NCBI RefSeq assembly: GCF_900182955.1
Contig: NZ_FXUL01000028.1
Span: 1-64,000 of the forward strand
Direction: 5' to 3'
From: Noviherbaspirillum suwonense
GTDB lineage: Bacteria > Pseudomonadota > Gammaproteobacteria > Burkholderiales > Burkholderiaceae_D
DNA: 64,000 nt
Both the position numbers and the translations under genes were made by a program. The notes beneath the pieces are model-generated. The model saw nothing but the letters and a program-made list of their open reading frames with translations, did not search any database and was not told the origin of the DNA. Shown here in pieces: positions 1 through 8,602 of the stretch (position 1 is the stretch's first letter; each line of letters opens with the position of its first letter).

Positions 1-290
<290 letters not shown>

Positions 291-365
291 GCAGCAAGGT
301 CCAACTAACCACGGGCAGGTGGACCGAAGCGGCCCCGCAGGCCCACTTCCAACACCCCCCGCGAC

Positions 366-770
366 CTAGGCGCGCCCCACCCACCACCCCCACAAAACCA
401 CCCCCCAGCACGCAAGCGAGAGCAGCACCGCCAGCATCACCGCCGCGCTGCCGAAATCCTTGGCATTCTTCGACAGCGGATGCCGCTCCAGCGAAACCCG
501 ATCCACCACCGCCTCGATCGCCGAGTTCAGCAACTCAACCACCAGCACCAGCACCATGCTCGCCAGCAGCAGCAGCCGCTCCATCCCCGTCACCGGCAGC
601 AGCACCGCCACCACCGCCGCCGGCACGATCACCATCACTTCCTGCCGGAACGCATGCTCATGCTTCCATGCGCTGCGCAGGCCGGCCAGCGAATAACGCA
701 TCGCGCCGGCGATGCGCTGCAAGCCGCCGCGGCTCTTGAATGCGCTGAACGCCGGCTCGTCGGGATTCAT
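366..770 (-). CDS. dgkA: Diacylglycerol kinase DgkA
   Basis: Small integral-membrane kinase of 134 aa that phosphorylates diacylglycerol (or a related undecaprenol-type lipid) at the inner membrane, recycling lipid from envelope synthesis. The family motif ELLNSAIEAVVD lies near residues 79-90. Three hydrophobic segments are visible at about 46-60, 64-84 and 107-131. Length is typical of DgkA (about 120-135 aa). The ATG overlaps the TGA of the upstream lactate dehydrogenase gene (ATGA), so the two are probably translationally coupled. Third positions are strongly G-biased (mostly GCG for alanine, GGG, ACG), unlike neighbouring genes. This coincides with the compositional skew next to repeat copy A. 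Confidence 0.9.
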   Translation of the reverse strand: MNPDEPAFSAFKSRGGLQRIAGAMRYSLAGLRSAWKHEHAFRQEVMVIVPAAVVAVLLPVTGMERLLLLASMVLVLVVELLNSAIEAVVDRVSLERHPLSKNAKDFGSAAVMLAVLLSLACWGVVLWGWWVGRA

Positions 771-1915
771 CGGTAGGTGCCGGGCAGCAGGATATTCTTG
801 TCGACGTTCTGCACGTCGGTCAGGCCGCACAGCGCCATCGTGATGTCCAGTTCCTTGCGGATGATTTCCAGCACGCGGGTCACGCCCTCCTCGCCCATCG
901 CGCCCAGCCCGTACAGGAAGGCGCGGCCGATGTAGACGCCGCGCGCGCCCAGCGCCAGCGCCTTGATCACGTCCTGGCCGGAGCGGATGCCGCCGTCGAG
1001 GTGCACTTCCATCTGGCCGCCGACTGCGTCCATGATGGCCGGCAGCGCGCTGATCGACGACTCGGCGCCGTCGAGCTGGCGGCCGCCGTGGTTGGACACG
1101 ATCAGCGCATCGGCGCCGCTCCGCGCAGCCATACGCGCATCCTCCGGGTCCATGATGCCCTTGATGATCAGCTTGCCGCCCCAGCGCTGGCGCAGCCATT
1201 CGACGTCGTCCCATGACAGCCTGGGGTCGAACTGCTCGGCGGTCCACGACGACAGCGAGGACATGTCGGACACGTTGTTCGCATGGCCGACGATGTTGCC
1301 GAAGCCGCGCCGCTTGGTGCCCAGCATGCCGAGGCACCAGGCCGGCTTGGTCGCCATGTTCATGATGTTCTTTAGGGTCAGCTTGGGCGGCGCGGTCAGG
1401 CCGTTGCGCAGGTCCTTGTGCCGCTGGCCGAGGATCTGCAGGTCCAGCGTCAGCACCAGCGCAGAGCAGTTCGCGGCGCGCGCCCGTTCGACCAGCCGGC
1501 TCATGAAGTCGCGGTCCTTCATAAAGTACACCTGGAACCAGAAAGGCGCGGTGGTGTTGGCCGCGATGTCCTCGATCGAGCAGATGCTCATCGTCGACAG
1601 CGTGAACGGCACGCCGAATTTCTCCGCCGCCTTGGCCGCCAGGATCTCGCCGTCCGCATGCTGCATGCCGGTCAGCCCGGTCGGCGCGATCGCCACCGGC
1701 ATCGCCACCGGCAGGCCGACCATGGTGCTGGCCAGGCTGCGGTTTTCCATGTTTACCGCGACCCGCTGCCGCAGCTTGATCTTCGCGAAGTCGTCGCTGT
1801 TGGCACGGTAGGTGGATTCGGTCCAGGAACCCGAATCCGCATAGTCGTAGAACATGCGCGGCACGCGCCGCTCGGCCAGTATGCGCAGGTCTTCGATGTT
1901 GGTAATGACGCCCAT
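767..1915 (-). CDS. lldD: FMN-dependent L-lactate dehydrogenase (alpha-hydroxy-acid oxidase family)
   Basis: A 382-aa flavoprotein expected to oxidise L-lactate to pyruvate and pass electrons to the respiratory chain. The family signature SNHGGRQLD is at 274-282, with catalytic His276 and substrate-binding Arg279. The FMN phosphate-binding segments DGGIRSG (307-313) and GRAFLYG (330-336) are present, and Tyr23/Tyr25 lie in the N-terminal YDYADSGS segment. Length fits LldD. Another 2-hydroxyacid such as glycolate or mandelate is possible as substrate. The gene is divergent from an IclR-type regulator and is followed by dgkA with a 4-nt overlap. An AAGAAG ribosome-binding site lies just before the ATG. 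Confidence 0.88.
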   Translation of the reverse strand: MGVITNIEDLRILAERRVPRMFYDYADSGSWTESTYRANSDDFAKIKLRQRVAVNMENRSLASTMVGLPVAMPVAIAPTGLTGMQHADGEILAAKAAEKFGVPFTLSTMSICSIEDIAANTTAPFWFQVYFMKDRDFMSRLVERARAANCSALVLTLDLQILGQRHKDLRNGLTAPPKLTLKNIMNMATKPAWCLGMLGTKRRGFGNIVGHANNVSDMSSLSSWTAEQFDPRLSWDDVEWLRQRWGGKLIIKGIMDPEDARMAARSGADALIVSNHGGRQLDGAESSISALPAIMDAVGGQMEVHLDGGIRSGQDVIKALALGARGVYIGRAFLYGLGAMGEEGVTRVLEIIRKELDITMALCGLTDVQNVDKNILLPGTYR

Positions 1916-2040
1916 AGTCTTCTTATCCTCTTGTCCGTTGCGATGCAGGCTGCATTATGGCTGTGAATGGTGCTTTCCCGACATGGCCGGCACATGAAAA
2001 TAATTCGGGCGATCGATGCAGATGACAGCAGCCGCCACGT

Positions 2041-2068
2041 TTGATAAATTTTCACATTGTGATATAAA
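2041..2068 (+). promoter_or_regulatory. Candidate promoter of the IclR gene with an internal palindrome
   Basis: TTGATA (2041-2046) and TATAAA (2063-2068) are separated by 16 nt, each 5/6 to the sigma-70 consensus. The spacer holds the perfect palindrome TCACATTGTGA (2052-2062). An operator there would block RNA polymerase, so autoregulation and possibly control of the divergent lldD is a reasonable inference. Binding is not shown by sequence alone. Confidence 0.55.
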
Positions 2069-2094
2069 GCCTTATTGCATTGCACCAGTTTCCT

Positions 2095-2901
2095 ATGAAA
2101 AACACCGACCAGCCGCAGGATTCCGAAAAGACCTCCATTCAGGTCATCGAACGCATGATAGGCCTGCTCGATGCGCTCGCGGAGTATCCCGATCCGGTGA
2201 GCCTGAAGCAGCTTTCGGCCGTCACGGGGCTGCATCCCTCCACCGCCCACCGCATCCTGAACGACATGGTGCTCAAGCGCTTCGTCGACCGTGCCGAGCC
2301 CGGCACCTACCGGCTCGGCATGCGGCTGCTGGAACTGGGCAATATCGTCAAGAGCCGGCTGAACGTGCGGGAAGCGTCGCTGGACTTCATGCGCGCGCTG
2401 CACCGCCGGACCCAGCAGACGGTCAACCTGTCCGTGCGCCAGGGCGATGAAATCGTCTACATCGACCGCTCGTTCTCCGAGCGGTCGGGCATGCAGGTGG
2501 TGCGCGCCATCGGCGGCCGGGCGCCGCTGCACCTGACGTCGACCGGCAAGCTGTTCCTGTCAGCCGACGACGCCAAGCTGGTGCGCGCGTATGCGACCCG
2601 CACCGGCCTGGCCGGCCACAACAAGAATTCGATCACCGACCTCGCCAAGCTCGAACGCGAACTGAGCCTGGTGCGCGCCCGCGGCTATGCCCGCGACAAC
2701 GAGGAACTGGAACTGGGTGTGCGCTGCATGGCGGCCGGCATCCGCGACGACAGCGGCAAGCTGATTGCGGGCCTGTCGATTTCGGCGCCCGCCGACCGCC
2801 TGCAGGAAGAATGGATCAGCGACCTGCTGCATACCGTGCAGGAAATATCGACGGTGCTCGGCCACGTGCCGCCGGTCGAAGGCGACCCGGCCGCGCGTTA
2901 A
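2095..2901 (+). CDS. IclR-family transcriptional regulator
   Basis: A 268-aa regulator with an N-terminal winged helix-turn-helix (about 15-80, including LKQLSAVTGLHPSTAHRIL) and a C-terminal IclR effector-binding domain (about 85-255, with GRAPLHLTSTGKLFL and the usual ELGVRCMAAGI segment). It most likely controls the divergent lldD gene, so a carboxylic-acid effector such as lactate is plausible but inferred. The ATG at 2095 was chosen. A TTG five codons upstream (2080) is also in frame, and neither has a clear ribosome-binding site. The predicted transcription start falls close to both, so the leader would be very short. Confidence 0.87.
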   Translation: MKNTDQPQDSEKTSIQVIERMIGLLDALAEYPDPVSLKQLSAVTGLHPSTAHRILNDMVLKRFVDRAEPGTYRLGMRLLELGNIVKSRLNVREASLDFMRALHRRTQQTVNLSVRQGDEIVYIDRSFSERSGMQVVRAIGGRAPLHLTSTGKLFLSADDAKLVRAYATRTGLAGHNKNSITDLAKLERELSLVRARGYARDNEELELGVRCMAAGIRDDSGKLIAGLSISAPADRLQEEWISDLLHTVQEISTVLGHVPPVEGDPAAR

Positions 2902-2913
2902 GCTCAGGAGCTC

Positions 2914-4077
2914 TCAGGAGCTTTGAGCGGTGATTGCCCTGCTCAAAGCGGTAGGACGGACGTTTTCCAGCCACTTGCGTATCCGGCCGGCGTCGGCCAG
3001 GCGCGAGGTCTTGCCCTTGGAATCCAGGAACACCATCACGATGGGGCGGCCCTCGATCTGCGTCTGCATCACCAGGCAGCGGCCCGCCTCGGAAATGTAG
3101 CCGGTCTTCTGCAGGCCGATCTGCCAGTCCGGGTTATCGACCAGGTGGTTGGAATTACGGTACTGCAGCATCGGTCCGCCCGGCTCCACCGCGTACTTGC
3201 TGTCGGTCGAGTATTGCCTGATCAGCGGATGCTGGTGCGCGGCGACCACCAGCTTGGCGAGGTCGCGCGCCGTCGACACGTTGTTGCTCGACAGGCCGGT
3301 GGAATCCACGTAATGGGTATTGACCATGCCCAGCGCGCGCGCTTTCGCATTCATCGCCGCGACGAATGCCGGCAGCCCGCCCGGATAGCTGCGGCCCAGC
3401 GCCGACGCCGCCCGGTTTTCCGAACTCATCAGCGCGATGTGCAGCATGTTGGTGCGGGTCAGCTGCGAGCCGACGCGCAGGCGGGAATGGCTGAATTTCT
3501 CGCGGTCGATGTCCTCGTTGGTCACAGAGATCAGCTCATCCATGTTCTGGTTGGCCTCGACCACGACCAGGCTGGTCATCAGCTTGGTGATCGATGCGAT
3601 CGGCAGCGCGACCTGCGAATTCTTTTCGAACAGCACTTCGGCGGTGGACTGGTCCAGCACCAGCGCGGCATTCGATTTCAGGTCCAGCGGGTCGCGCGTC
3701 AGGTTCAGGCCGGCCAGGTCGCCGGCGGTCATGACCGGCGGCACCACCGGCAGCGCCGGCATGGGCGCCACGCGCTGGTAGACAAGCTGGCGGCCGCGCC
3801 GGCCGCGCACGACCTTGGGCACCAGCCGTTCCTCGGCGACCAGGGGCGCGACACGGCCCCTTGCCTTGCCGATCACGCGCCCTGCCGGGCGGGCGGCCTG
3901 CTTCGCCGCCTGCTTTGCCGGCTGTTTCGCGGATGCGGCCGGCCGCTTGGCTGCCGGCGCCTTGGCGACGGCGGCTTTCTTGGCGACTTGCTTGGAGTTG
4001 GTTTTGGCCAGCGCTTGGGGCGTAGCAAACATGATCAACACAAAGGACAACATCATGGCTAGCGCTGTTCTGGCCAT
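2914..4077 (-). CDS. pbpG: D-alanyl-D-alanine endopeptidase, PBP7/PbpG type (peptidase S11)
   Basis: A 387-aa periplasmic penicillin-binding protein that trims peptidoglycan cross-links or stem peptides. The three serine-peptidase motifs are intact: SITK (162-165, nucleophile Ser162), SEN (219-221) and KTG (324-326). An N-terminal signal peptide (about 1-24) is followed by a Lys/Ala-rich stretch (about 25-75) that could bind the cell wall. The catalytic domain starts near 130. The Lys/Ala-rich insert makes it longer than E. coli PBP7 (about 310 aa). ATG at 4077 has a GGGAG site seven bases upstream. It is convergent with the IclR gene, with a 12-bp gap. Confidence 0.9.
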   Translation of the reverse strand: MARTALAMMLSFVLIMFATPQALAKTNSKQVAKKAAVAKAPAAKRPAASAKQPAKQAAKQAARPAGRVIGKARGRVAPLVAEERLVPKVVRGRRGRQLVYQRVAPMPALPVVPPVMTAGDLAGLNLTRDPLDLKSNAALVLDQSTAEVLFEKNSQVALPIASITKLMTSLVVVEANQNMDELISVTNEDIDREKFSHSRLRVGSQLTRTNMLHIALMSSENRAASALGRSYPGGLPAFVAAMNAKARALGMVNTHYVDSTGLSSNNVSTARDLAKLVVAAHQHPLIRQYSTDSKYAVEPGGPMLQYRNSNHLVDNPDWQIGLQKTGYISEAGRCLVMQTQIEGRPIVMVFLDSKGKTSRLADAGRIRKWLENVRPTALSRAITAQSS

Positions 4078-4278
4078 TGCAACTCCCGGGCTTTTGAAAC
4101 GTGAAATTCCTTGCAGTGTAGCAAACTGAACAAATATCGCAAGATAATGAACAGCTTAGCGCACTACTTTAAGAAGTTTTCTAGCTTTTGGCAGCGGTTT
4201 GCTGCCTGGTCACCACAATCCGGCGGTGCGATCAGCGCATCACCGGATCGTGTTGAACTGGTCGACGAAGGGTTCCGC

Positions 4279-5355
4279 CTACGCAGCCGCAACCGCTTCG
4301 GCAATTGCGCGACCGAGGTCCGACGTACTGGCGGTGCCGCCCATGTCCGGCGTAAACGGCGCATTCTTCGGGCCTGCTTCCAGCACTTTCTCAATGGCCG
4401 TGAGCACAGCGGCGCCGGCTTCCGGATGGCCGAGATGCTCCAGCATCATCGAGCCGCACCAGATCTGGCCGATCGGGTTGGCCAGTCCGCGGCCGGCGAT
4501 GTCGGGCGCCGAGCCGTGGACCGGTTCGAACAGCGATGGGAACAGCCGCTCCGGGTTGATGTTGGCGGACGGCGCGATCGCGATGGTGCCGGTGCAGGCG
4601 GGGCCGAGATCGGACAGGATGTCGCCGAACAGGTTGGAGGCGACCACCACGTCGAACCACTGCGGATTGCGCACGAACTGCGCGGTCAGGATGTCGATAT
4701 GAAACTTGTCGACCTTGACGTCGCCATAGTTCTTCGCCATTTCGACCACGCGCTCGTCCCAGTAGGGCATCGTGATCGAGATGCCGTTCGACTTGGTGGC
4801 CGACGTCAGGTGCTTCTTCGGACGGCTCTGCGCAAGGTCGAACGCGAACTTCAGGATGCGGTCGGTGCCGGCGCGGGAAAACACGCTCTGCTGGAACACC
4901 ACCTCGCGGTCGGTGCCTTCATACATCCGGCCGCCGACCGACGAATATTCGCCCTCGGTATTTTCGCGCACCACGTAGAAGTCGATGTCGCCGGGCTTGC
5001 GGCCGACCAGCGGCGACGGGATCCCGGGCATCAGCCGGCAGGGCCGCAGGTTGACGTACTGGTCGAATTCGCGCCGGAACTTCAGCAGCGAGCCCCACAG
5101 CGACACGTGGTCGGGCACCGTGTCGGGCCAGCCTACCGCGCCGAAGAAGATCGCGTCATGGCCGCCGATCTGGTCTTTCCAGTCGTCCGGCATCATCTGC
5201 CCATGCTTGGCGTAATAGTCGCAGGACGCGAAGTCGAAATGGTCCCACTGCAGATCGAGTGAAAACTTGCGCGCGGCCGCGTCCAGCACCCGCAGGCCTT
5301 CCGGGACGGTTTCCTTGCCGATGCCGTCGCCGGCGATGACTGCAATCTTGTTCAT
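4279..5355 (-). CDS. Tartrate dehydrogenase / D-malate dehydrogenase (decarboxylating), isocitrate/isopropylmalate dehydrogenase family
   Basis: A 358-aa NAD-dependent beta-decarboxylating dehydrogenase. Family features are the N-terminal GDGIGKE, the substrate-binding arginine region LRPCRLMPG, the VVRENTEGEYSSVGG loop typical of tartrate/D-malate enzymes, and the metal-binding SNLFGDILSDLGP segment. Likely reactions are oxidation of tartrate or D-malate (the TtuC/DmlA group). Isopropylmalate (LeuB) is less likely from these loops. It is the last gene of a four-gene operon and starts 3 nt after the nitroreductase stop. Its link to the nitroreductase and the thioesterase is not obvious; a role in a carboxylic-acid catabolic route is inferred. 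Confidence 0.85.
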   Translation of the reverse strand: MNKIAVIAGDGIGKETVPEGLRVLDAAARKFSLDLQWDHFDFASCDYYAKHGQMMPDDWKDQIGGHDAIFFGAVGWPDTVPDHVSLWGSLLKFRREFDQYVNLRPCRLMPGIPSPLVGRKPGDIDFYVVRENTEGEYSSVGGRMYEGTDREVVFQQSVFSRAGTDRILKFAFDLAQSRPKKHLTSATKSNGISITMPYWDERVVEMAKNYGDVKVDKFHIDILTAQFVRNPQWFDVVVASNLFGDILSDLGPACTGTIAIAPSANINPERLFPSLFEPVHGSAPDIAGRGLANPIGQIWCGSMMLEHLGHPEAGAAVLTAIEKVLEAGPKNAPFTPDMGGTASTSDLGRAIAEAVAAA

Positions 5356-5358
5356 GAC

Positions 5359-6054
5359 TTATTCCAGAAATTTGGCGAAGCCGGAGACCGGTTCGCGTTG
5401 GGTTACCAGGCTGTTCTCGATCTTGCCCGGGTCTGCATATCCCAGCGCCATGCCGCACACTACCTGCTCGTTGGCAGGCAGCTGCAGCTCGTCGCTGATG
5501 ATCCGGTGAAACTGGGTGAAGGCCGCCTGCGGGCAGGTGTCCAGCCCGCGCCCGCGCGCCGCGACCATGATGTTCTGCAAAAACATGCCGTAGTCCAGCC
5601 AGGAGCCCCGCTCCATGATGCGGTCTATCGTGAAGATCATCCCGACCGGGGCGTCGAAGAACCCGTAGTTGCGCGCATGCTGGGCCTGCATGCCGGCCTT
5701 GTCCTCGCGCGTCAGGCCGAGCAGCGAATACAGGTCCCAGCCGACCTTGCGCCGCCGGTCGATGTACGGCGACACCCACTTGGTCGGGTAGTAGCTGTAT
5801 TCCTCCGCATGGCCGCTGGCCGCCTGCGGGTCCAGGTAGGTGTTCACGATGGCGGCGGACAGGCGGTCGCGCGCGCTGCCGGTCAGCACATAGACCTTCC
5901 ACGGCTGGGTATTGGTGCCGGACGGCGCCCGCGCCGCCACTTCCAGGATGCTTTCGATGTCCTCGCGGGCGACCGGGTCGGGCAGATAGGCCCGGATCGA
6001 GCGCCTGCTGGTGATGGCCTGGTCGACGTGGGCCTGCTGTTCGGTGCGGATCAT
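5359..6054 (-). CDS. Nitroreductase-family FMN oxidoreductase
   Basis: About 231 aa of the nitroreductase fold, expected to use FMN and NAD(P)H to reduce nitro groups, quinones or similar acceptors. It shows the N-terminal SRRSIRAYLPDPV segment and APSGTNTQPWKVYV, which contact FMN in this family, and the C-terminal ALGYADP. Two starts compete. ATG at 6060 overlaps the preceding TGA as ATGA. ATG at 6054 has AGGAG at an ideal seven-base spacing and was chosen. The natural substrate cannot be read from sequence. Confidence 0.86.
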   Translation of the reverse strand: MIRTEQQAHVDQAITSRRSIRAYLPDPVAREDIESILEVAARAPSGTNTQPWKVYVLTGSARDRLSAAIVNTYLDPQAASGHAEEYSYYPTKWVSPYIDRRRKVGWDLYSLLGLTREDKAGMQAQHARNYGFFDAPVGMIFTIDRIMERGSWLDYGMFLQNIMVAARGRGLDTCPQAAFTQFHRIISDELQLPANEQVVCGMALGYADPGKIENSLVTQREPVSGFAKFLE

Positions 6055-6056
6055 GC

Positions 6057-6515
6057 TCATTCTCCTGCTTCGGTTGGCTCGGCTTCGACCAGCACGGTCC
6101 GCAGCAGGCGGCGCATCGGGTCGGGTATGCCGGCCGGGCGGCGGCTTTCGCGTCCGACATAGACATGGACCAGGTAGCCGCATGCCGCCGCCTGCTCGTC
6201 GTCGTCGCGGAATATCCCGATCTCATAGCGTACGCTCGCATTGCCCAGCTTGGTCACCCGCAATCCGGCGGTGACCCGGTCGGGAAAGGCGACCGAGGAA
6301 AAGTAATTGCAATGGGTTTCGACCACCAGGCCGATTACCGGGCTGCGTTCGATGTCCAGTACGTCGTTGACGATCAGGAACTGGTTAACGACCGTGTCGA
6401 ACCAGCTGTAATACATGACGTTGTTGACATGCCCATACGCATCGTTGTCTGCCCAGCGCGTGGTGATCGGATGGAAATGGCGGTAATCGCTTCTGTTCTT
6501 TGTCTCTGGCTTCAT
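6057..6515 (-). CDS. Acyl-CoA thioesterase, 4-hydroxybenzoyl-CoA thioesterase-like hotdog fold
   Basis: A 152-aa single hotdog-domain protein. The segment TRWADNDAYGHVNNVMYYSW carries the catalytic Asp of the YbgC/4-HBT group and the following HVNN signature. It probably hydrolyses a short or aromatic acyl-CoA in the cytoplasm. The ATG overlaps the TAA of the EamA gene by one base (TAATG), and the nitroreductase follows directly, so these genes are one transcription unit. Substrate is unknown; the operon suggests a small-acid pathway. Confidence 0.85.
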   Translation of the reverse strand: MKPETKNRSDYRHFHPITTRWADNDAYGHVNNVMYYSWFDTVVNQFLIVNDVLDIERSPVIGLVVETHCNYFSSVAFPDRVTAGLRVTKLGNASVRYEIGIFRDDDEQAAACGYLVHVYVGRESRRPAGIPDPMRRLLRTVLVEAEPTEAGE

Positions 6516-7420
6516 TATTTTTTGACGACGAAATAAACACCGATCACGGCCAGCAGCATGCCGGCCGCACCCGTCAGGCTGAACGCCTCGCCGAACATCG
6601 CCCAGGCCATCAGCGCAGTCGTTGGCGGGGTCAGGTACAGCAGGCTGGTGACACTGGTCGCGGCGCTCTTTCGTATCAGCGCAAACAACAGGAAAATCGC
6701 ACCGATCGACAGCGCCAGGATCGACCACATCAGGGCGCCGATAAAACGCGGCGTCCATTGTACTGTCTGCAGCGCGGGCGTGAGTTGCTCGAACGCGATC
6801 GCAAACGGCAGCACAACGACGAAGGACGCGGCAAACTGGATCAGTGTGCCGCTGCGCAGGTCGAACTGCGGGCAATGCCGCTTCTGGTACAGCGTGCCGA
6901 CGGTGATCGACAGCAGCGCCATCAGGCAGAGCGCGATGCTCTGCCAGCTCAGCCCGATCAGCGAAATCTTGTTGGCGACCACCAGCCCGACGCCGGCAAT
7001 GCCGAACGCCAGCCCCAGCCATTGCTTGCCATATACCCGCTCGCCGATCAGCGGCGCTGCAAACGCCGTCAGGATGGGCTGCATGCCGACGATCAGCGCC
7101 GACAGCCCGGCCGGCATGCCCAGCTTGATCGCGCACCAGACGCCGCCGAGGTAACCAGCCTGCACCAGCACGCCAGCCAGCGCGATATGGCCGACCCGCC
7201 CGCTGGGCCACGGCGCGCGCATCAGCAGCACGAGCGGGCCGAGCAGCAGCAGCACGCCGGCGAAGCGCAGCAGCAGGAAGGTCAGCGGCGGCGCATACGG
7301 CAGCCCGAACTTGGCGACGATGAAGCCCGTGCTCCAGATGATGACGAAAACGAACGGCATGGACGCGACCCACACACTGGCTGGCGCGGGCGCATTGGCA
7401 GGGCTTGCAACTTGGGGCAT
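6515..7420 (-). CDS. EamA/DMT-family permease
   Basis: Inner-membrane drug/metabolite transporter of about 301 aa with two EamA repeats. Around ten hydrophobic segments are visible, including the family-like WSTGFIVAKFGLPYAPP near the N-terminus and TALMAWAMFGEAFS in the second repeat. Such proteins export amino acids, nucleosides or other small metabolites; the cargo here is unknown. ATG at 7420 was chosen. An extension to a TTG at 7528 would add 36 residues rich in Pro/Ala that do not resemble the family. It is the first gene of the operon running to 4279. Confidence 0.85.
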   Translation of the reverse strand: MPQVASPANAPAPASVWVASMPFVFVIIWSTGFIVAKFGLPYAPPLTFLLLRFAGVLLLLGPLVLLMRAPWPSGRVGHIALAGVLVQAGYLGGVWCAIKLGMPAGLSALIVGMQPILTAFAAPLIGERVYGKQWLGLAFGIAGVGLVVANKISLIGLSWQSIALCLMALLSITVGTLYQKRHCPQFDLRSGTLIQFAASFVVVLPFAIAFEQLTPALQTVQWTPRFIGALMWSILALSIGAIFLLFALIRKSAATSVTSLLYLTPPTTALMAWAMFGEAFSLTGAAGMLLAVIGVYFVVKK

Positions 7421-7707
7421 CTGGCGTTCCGTGGTATCTGCCGCATCCGCGCTGCCGGCGGCAACGGGCACGTTGCACCGTGGCAGCGATGACCGTCCGG
7501 GGGGCGGCAACAGCGAAGCGCGAGACAAAAAGCGTTCACTGCGGAGAGCGACTGCGAAGGAAAGCGCAGTTTACCATGCCGCCATGCATCCCTTATTGTG
7601 GGATTACCGCCTTATAGACCAGGCAGTAAACAGGAAATAGCAGGAATTCGCGATTTTTGACGTAGATCAGGCGCGTCACGAAAATGGTGCAGCGCGAGAG
7701 AATTCGC

Positions 7708-7735
7708 TTGACAAGCAATCTGTGCAAACTAGAAT
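7708..7735 (+). promoter_or_regulatory. Strong sigma-70 promoter of the phasin gene
   Basis: Perfect -35 TTGACA (7708-7713) and -10 TAGAAT (7730-7735) with a 16-nt spacer, 80 bp ahead of the phasin ATG. A near-consensus promoter fits the high abundance of phasins. It is the main feature of the 395-bp gap between the EamA and phasin genes; the rest, 7421-7700, holds nothing I recognise. Confidence 0.75.
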
Positions 7736-7742
7736 ACGCCGT

Positions 7743-7757
7743 GTTGCAGTGCACAAT
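7743..7757. promoter_or_regulatory. Candidate PhaR operator at the phasin transcription start
   Basis: TTGCAGTGCACAA with its TGCAGTGCA core lies just downstream of the -10 box. A related GTGCAGCGC (7687-7695) lies upstream of the -35. PhaR repressors of PHA producers bind TGC-rich sites around the phasin promoter and leave when granules form. The placement fits, but the match is by eye and the site is unproven. Confidence 0.4.
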
Positions 7758-7815
7758 GACTCGCAGTGATTCGTGGCGTTGCATCCAACACTGACAAATC
7801 TTAGGAGAAACATCC

Positions 7816-8400
7816 ATGTCTTCGTTCCAGGAACAATTTTCAGCGGCAACCAAAGCCAATCTCGAAACCCAACTCGCACTGCTGACCGCGCTGACCGGCA
7901 AGGCTTTCGAAAGCGTCGAGAAAGTCGTGGAACTCAACATGAACGTCGCAAAGGCGGCGCTCGAGGAAAGCACCAGCAATGCCCGCCAGCTGCTGGCAGC
8001 CAAGGATGCACAGGAATTCATCGCGCTGAGCGCCACCCAGGCACAGCCGAATGCCGAGAAGGCCGCGTCCTATGGCCGCGAAGTGATGACCATCATGTCC
8101 GGCCTGCAAGCCGAAGTGACCAAGGCGGCCGAAAGCCAGATCGGCGAGCACAGCCGCAAGCTGGCCACGCTGGTCGATGAAGTCTCGAAATCGGCCCCTG
8201 CCGGTTCGGAAAACGTCGTCGCCTTCATGAAGACCGCCATTGCCAACGCCAATGCCGGCTACGAGCAGCTGAGCAAGAGCACCAAGCAGGCCGTCGATGC
8301 AATGGGCGCCAACATCAACACCGCCGCCGCCCAGATGTCGCAAGCCGCCAGCAAGGCCGGCGCCCGCGTTGCGACCGCTACCGTCGCCGCGAAGAAGTAA
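7816..8400 (+). CDS. phaP: Phasin, PHA granule-coating protein
   Basis: A 194-aa Ala/Lys/Glu-rich, mostly helical protein of the phasin family (TIGR01841 type). It begins MSSFQEQFSAATKANLETQL, with the usual central region ending at a Gly/Ala-rich tail (ATATVAAKK). It coats polyhydroxyalkanoate granules, controlling their number and size. AGGAG lies eight bases upstream of the ATG. It is monocistronic between a strong promoter and a strong terminator. A PHA depolymerase and a PHA-system protein elsewhere in the window support PHA storage in this organism. Confidence 0.93.
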   Translation: MSSFQEQFSAATKANLETQLALLTALTGKAFESVEKVVELNMNVAKAALEESTSNARQLLAAKDAQEFIALSATQAQPNAEKAASYGREVMTIMSGLQAEVTKAAESQIGEHSRKLATLVDEVSKSAPAGSENVVAFMKTAIANANAGYEQLSKSTKQAVDAMGANINTAAAQMSQAASKAGARVATATVAAKK

Positions 8401-8449
8401 GCAAGGAAGCAGGTAGCCGGAGCGGCCCGCCGCTTCCGCAGCATGCTGC

Positions 8450-8485
8450 AAAAAGCCCCGCCAGTTCGCTGGCGGGGCTTTTTTT
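8450..8485 (+). terminator. Rho-independent terminator of phaP
   Basis: Fifteen-base arms AAAAAGCCCCGCCAG (8450-8464) and its complement (8469-8483) around a TTCG tetraloop, followed by a run of seven T. A textbook intrinsic terminator 50 bp after the phasin stop. Confidence 0.95.
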
Positions 8486-8602
8486 ACGTCGGGCGGCGGC
8501 TGCTTGACCTGCGCCAGACACCTGCGCAACACCGTGCCCGCGTCATGGTTCGGTCACATTCCGTCGCTAGGCTCGGGCGCTTCCTGTCCAGGCGCCGACA
8601 CC

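Noticed and set aside
7421-7528. N-terminal extension of the EamA permease from a TTG
   Set aside because: The added 36 residues do not look like the family N-terminus; the ATG at 7420 is preferred.
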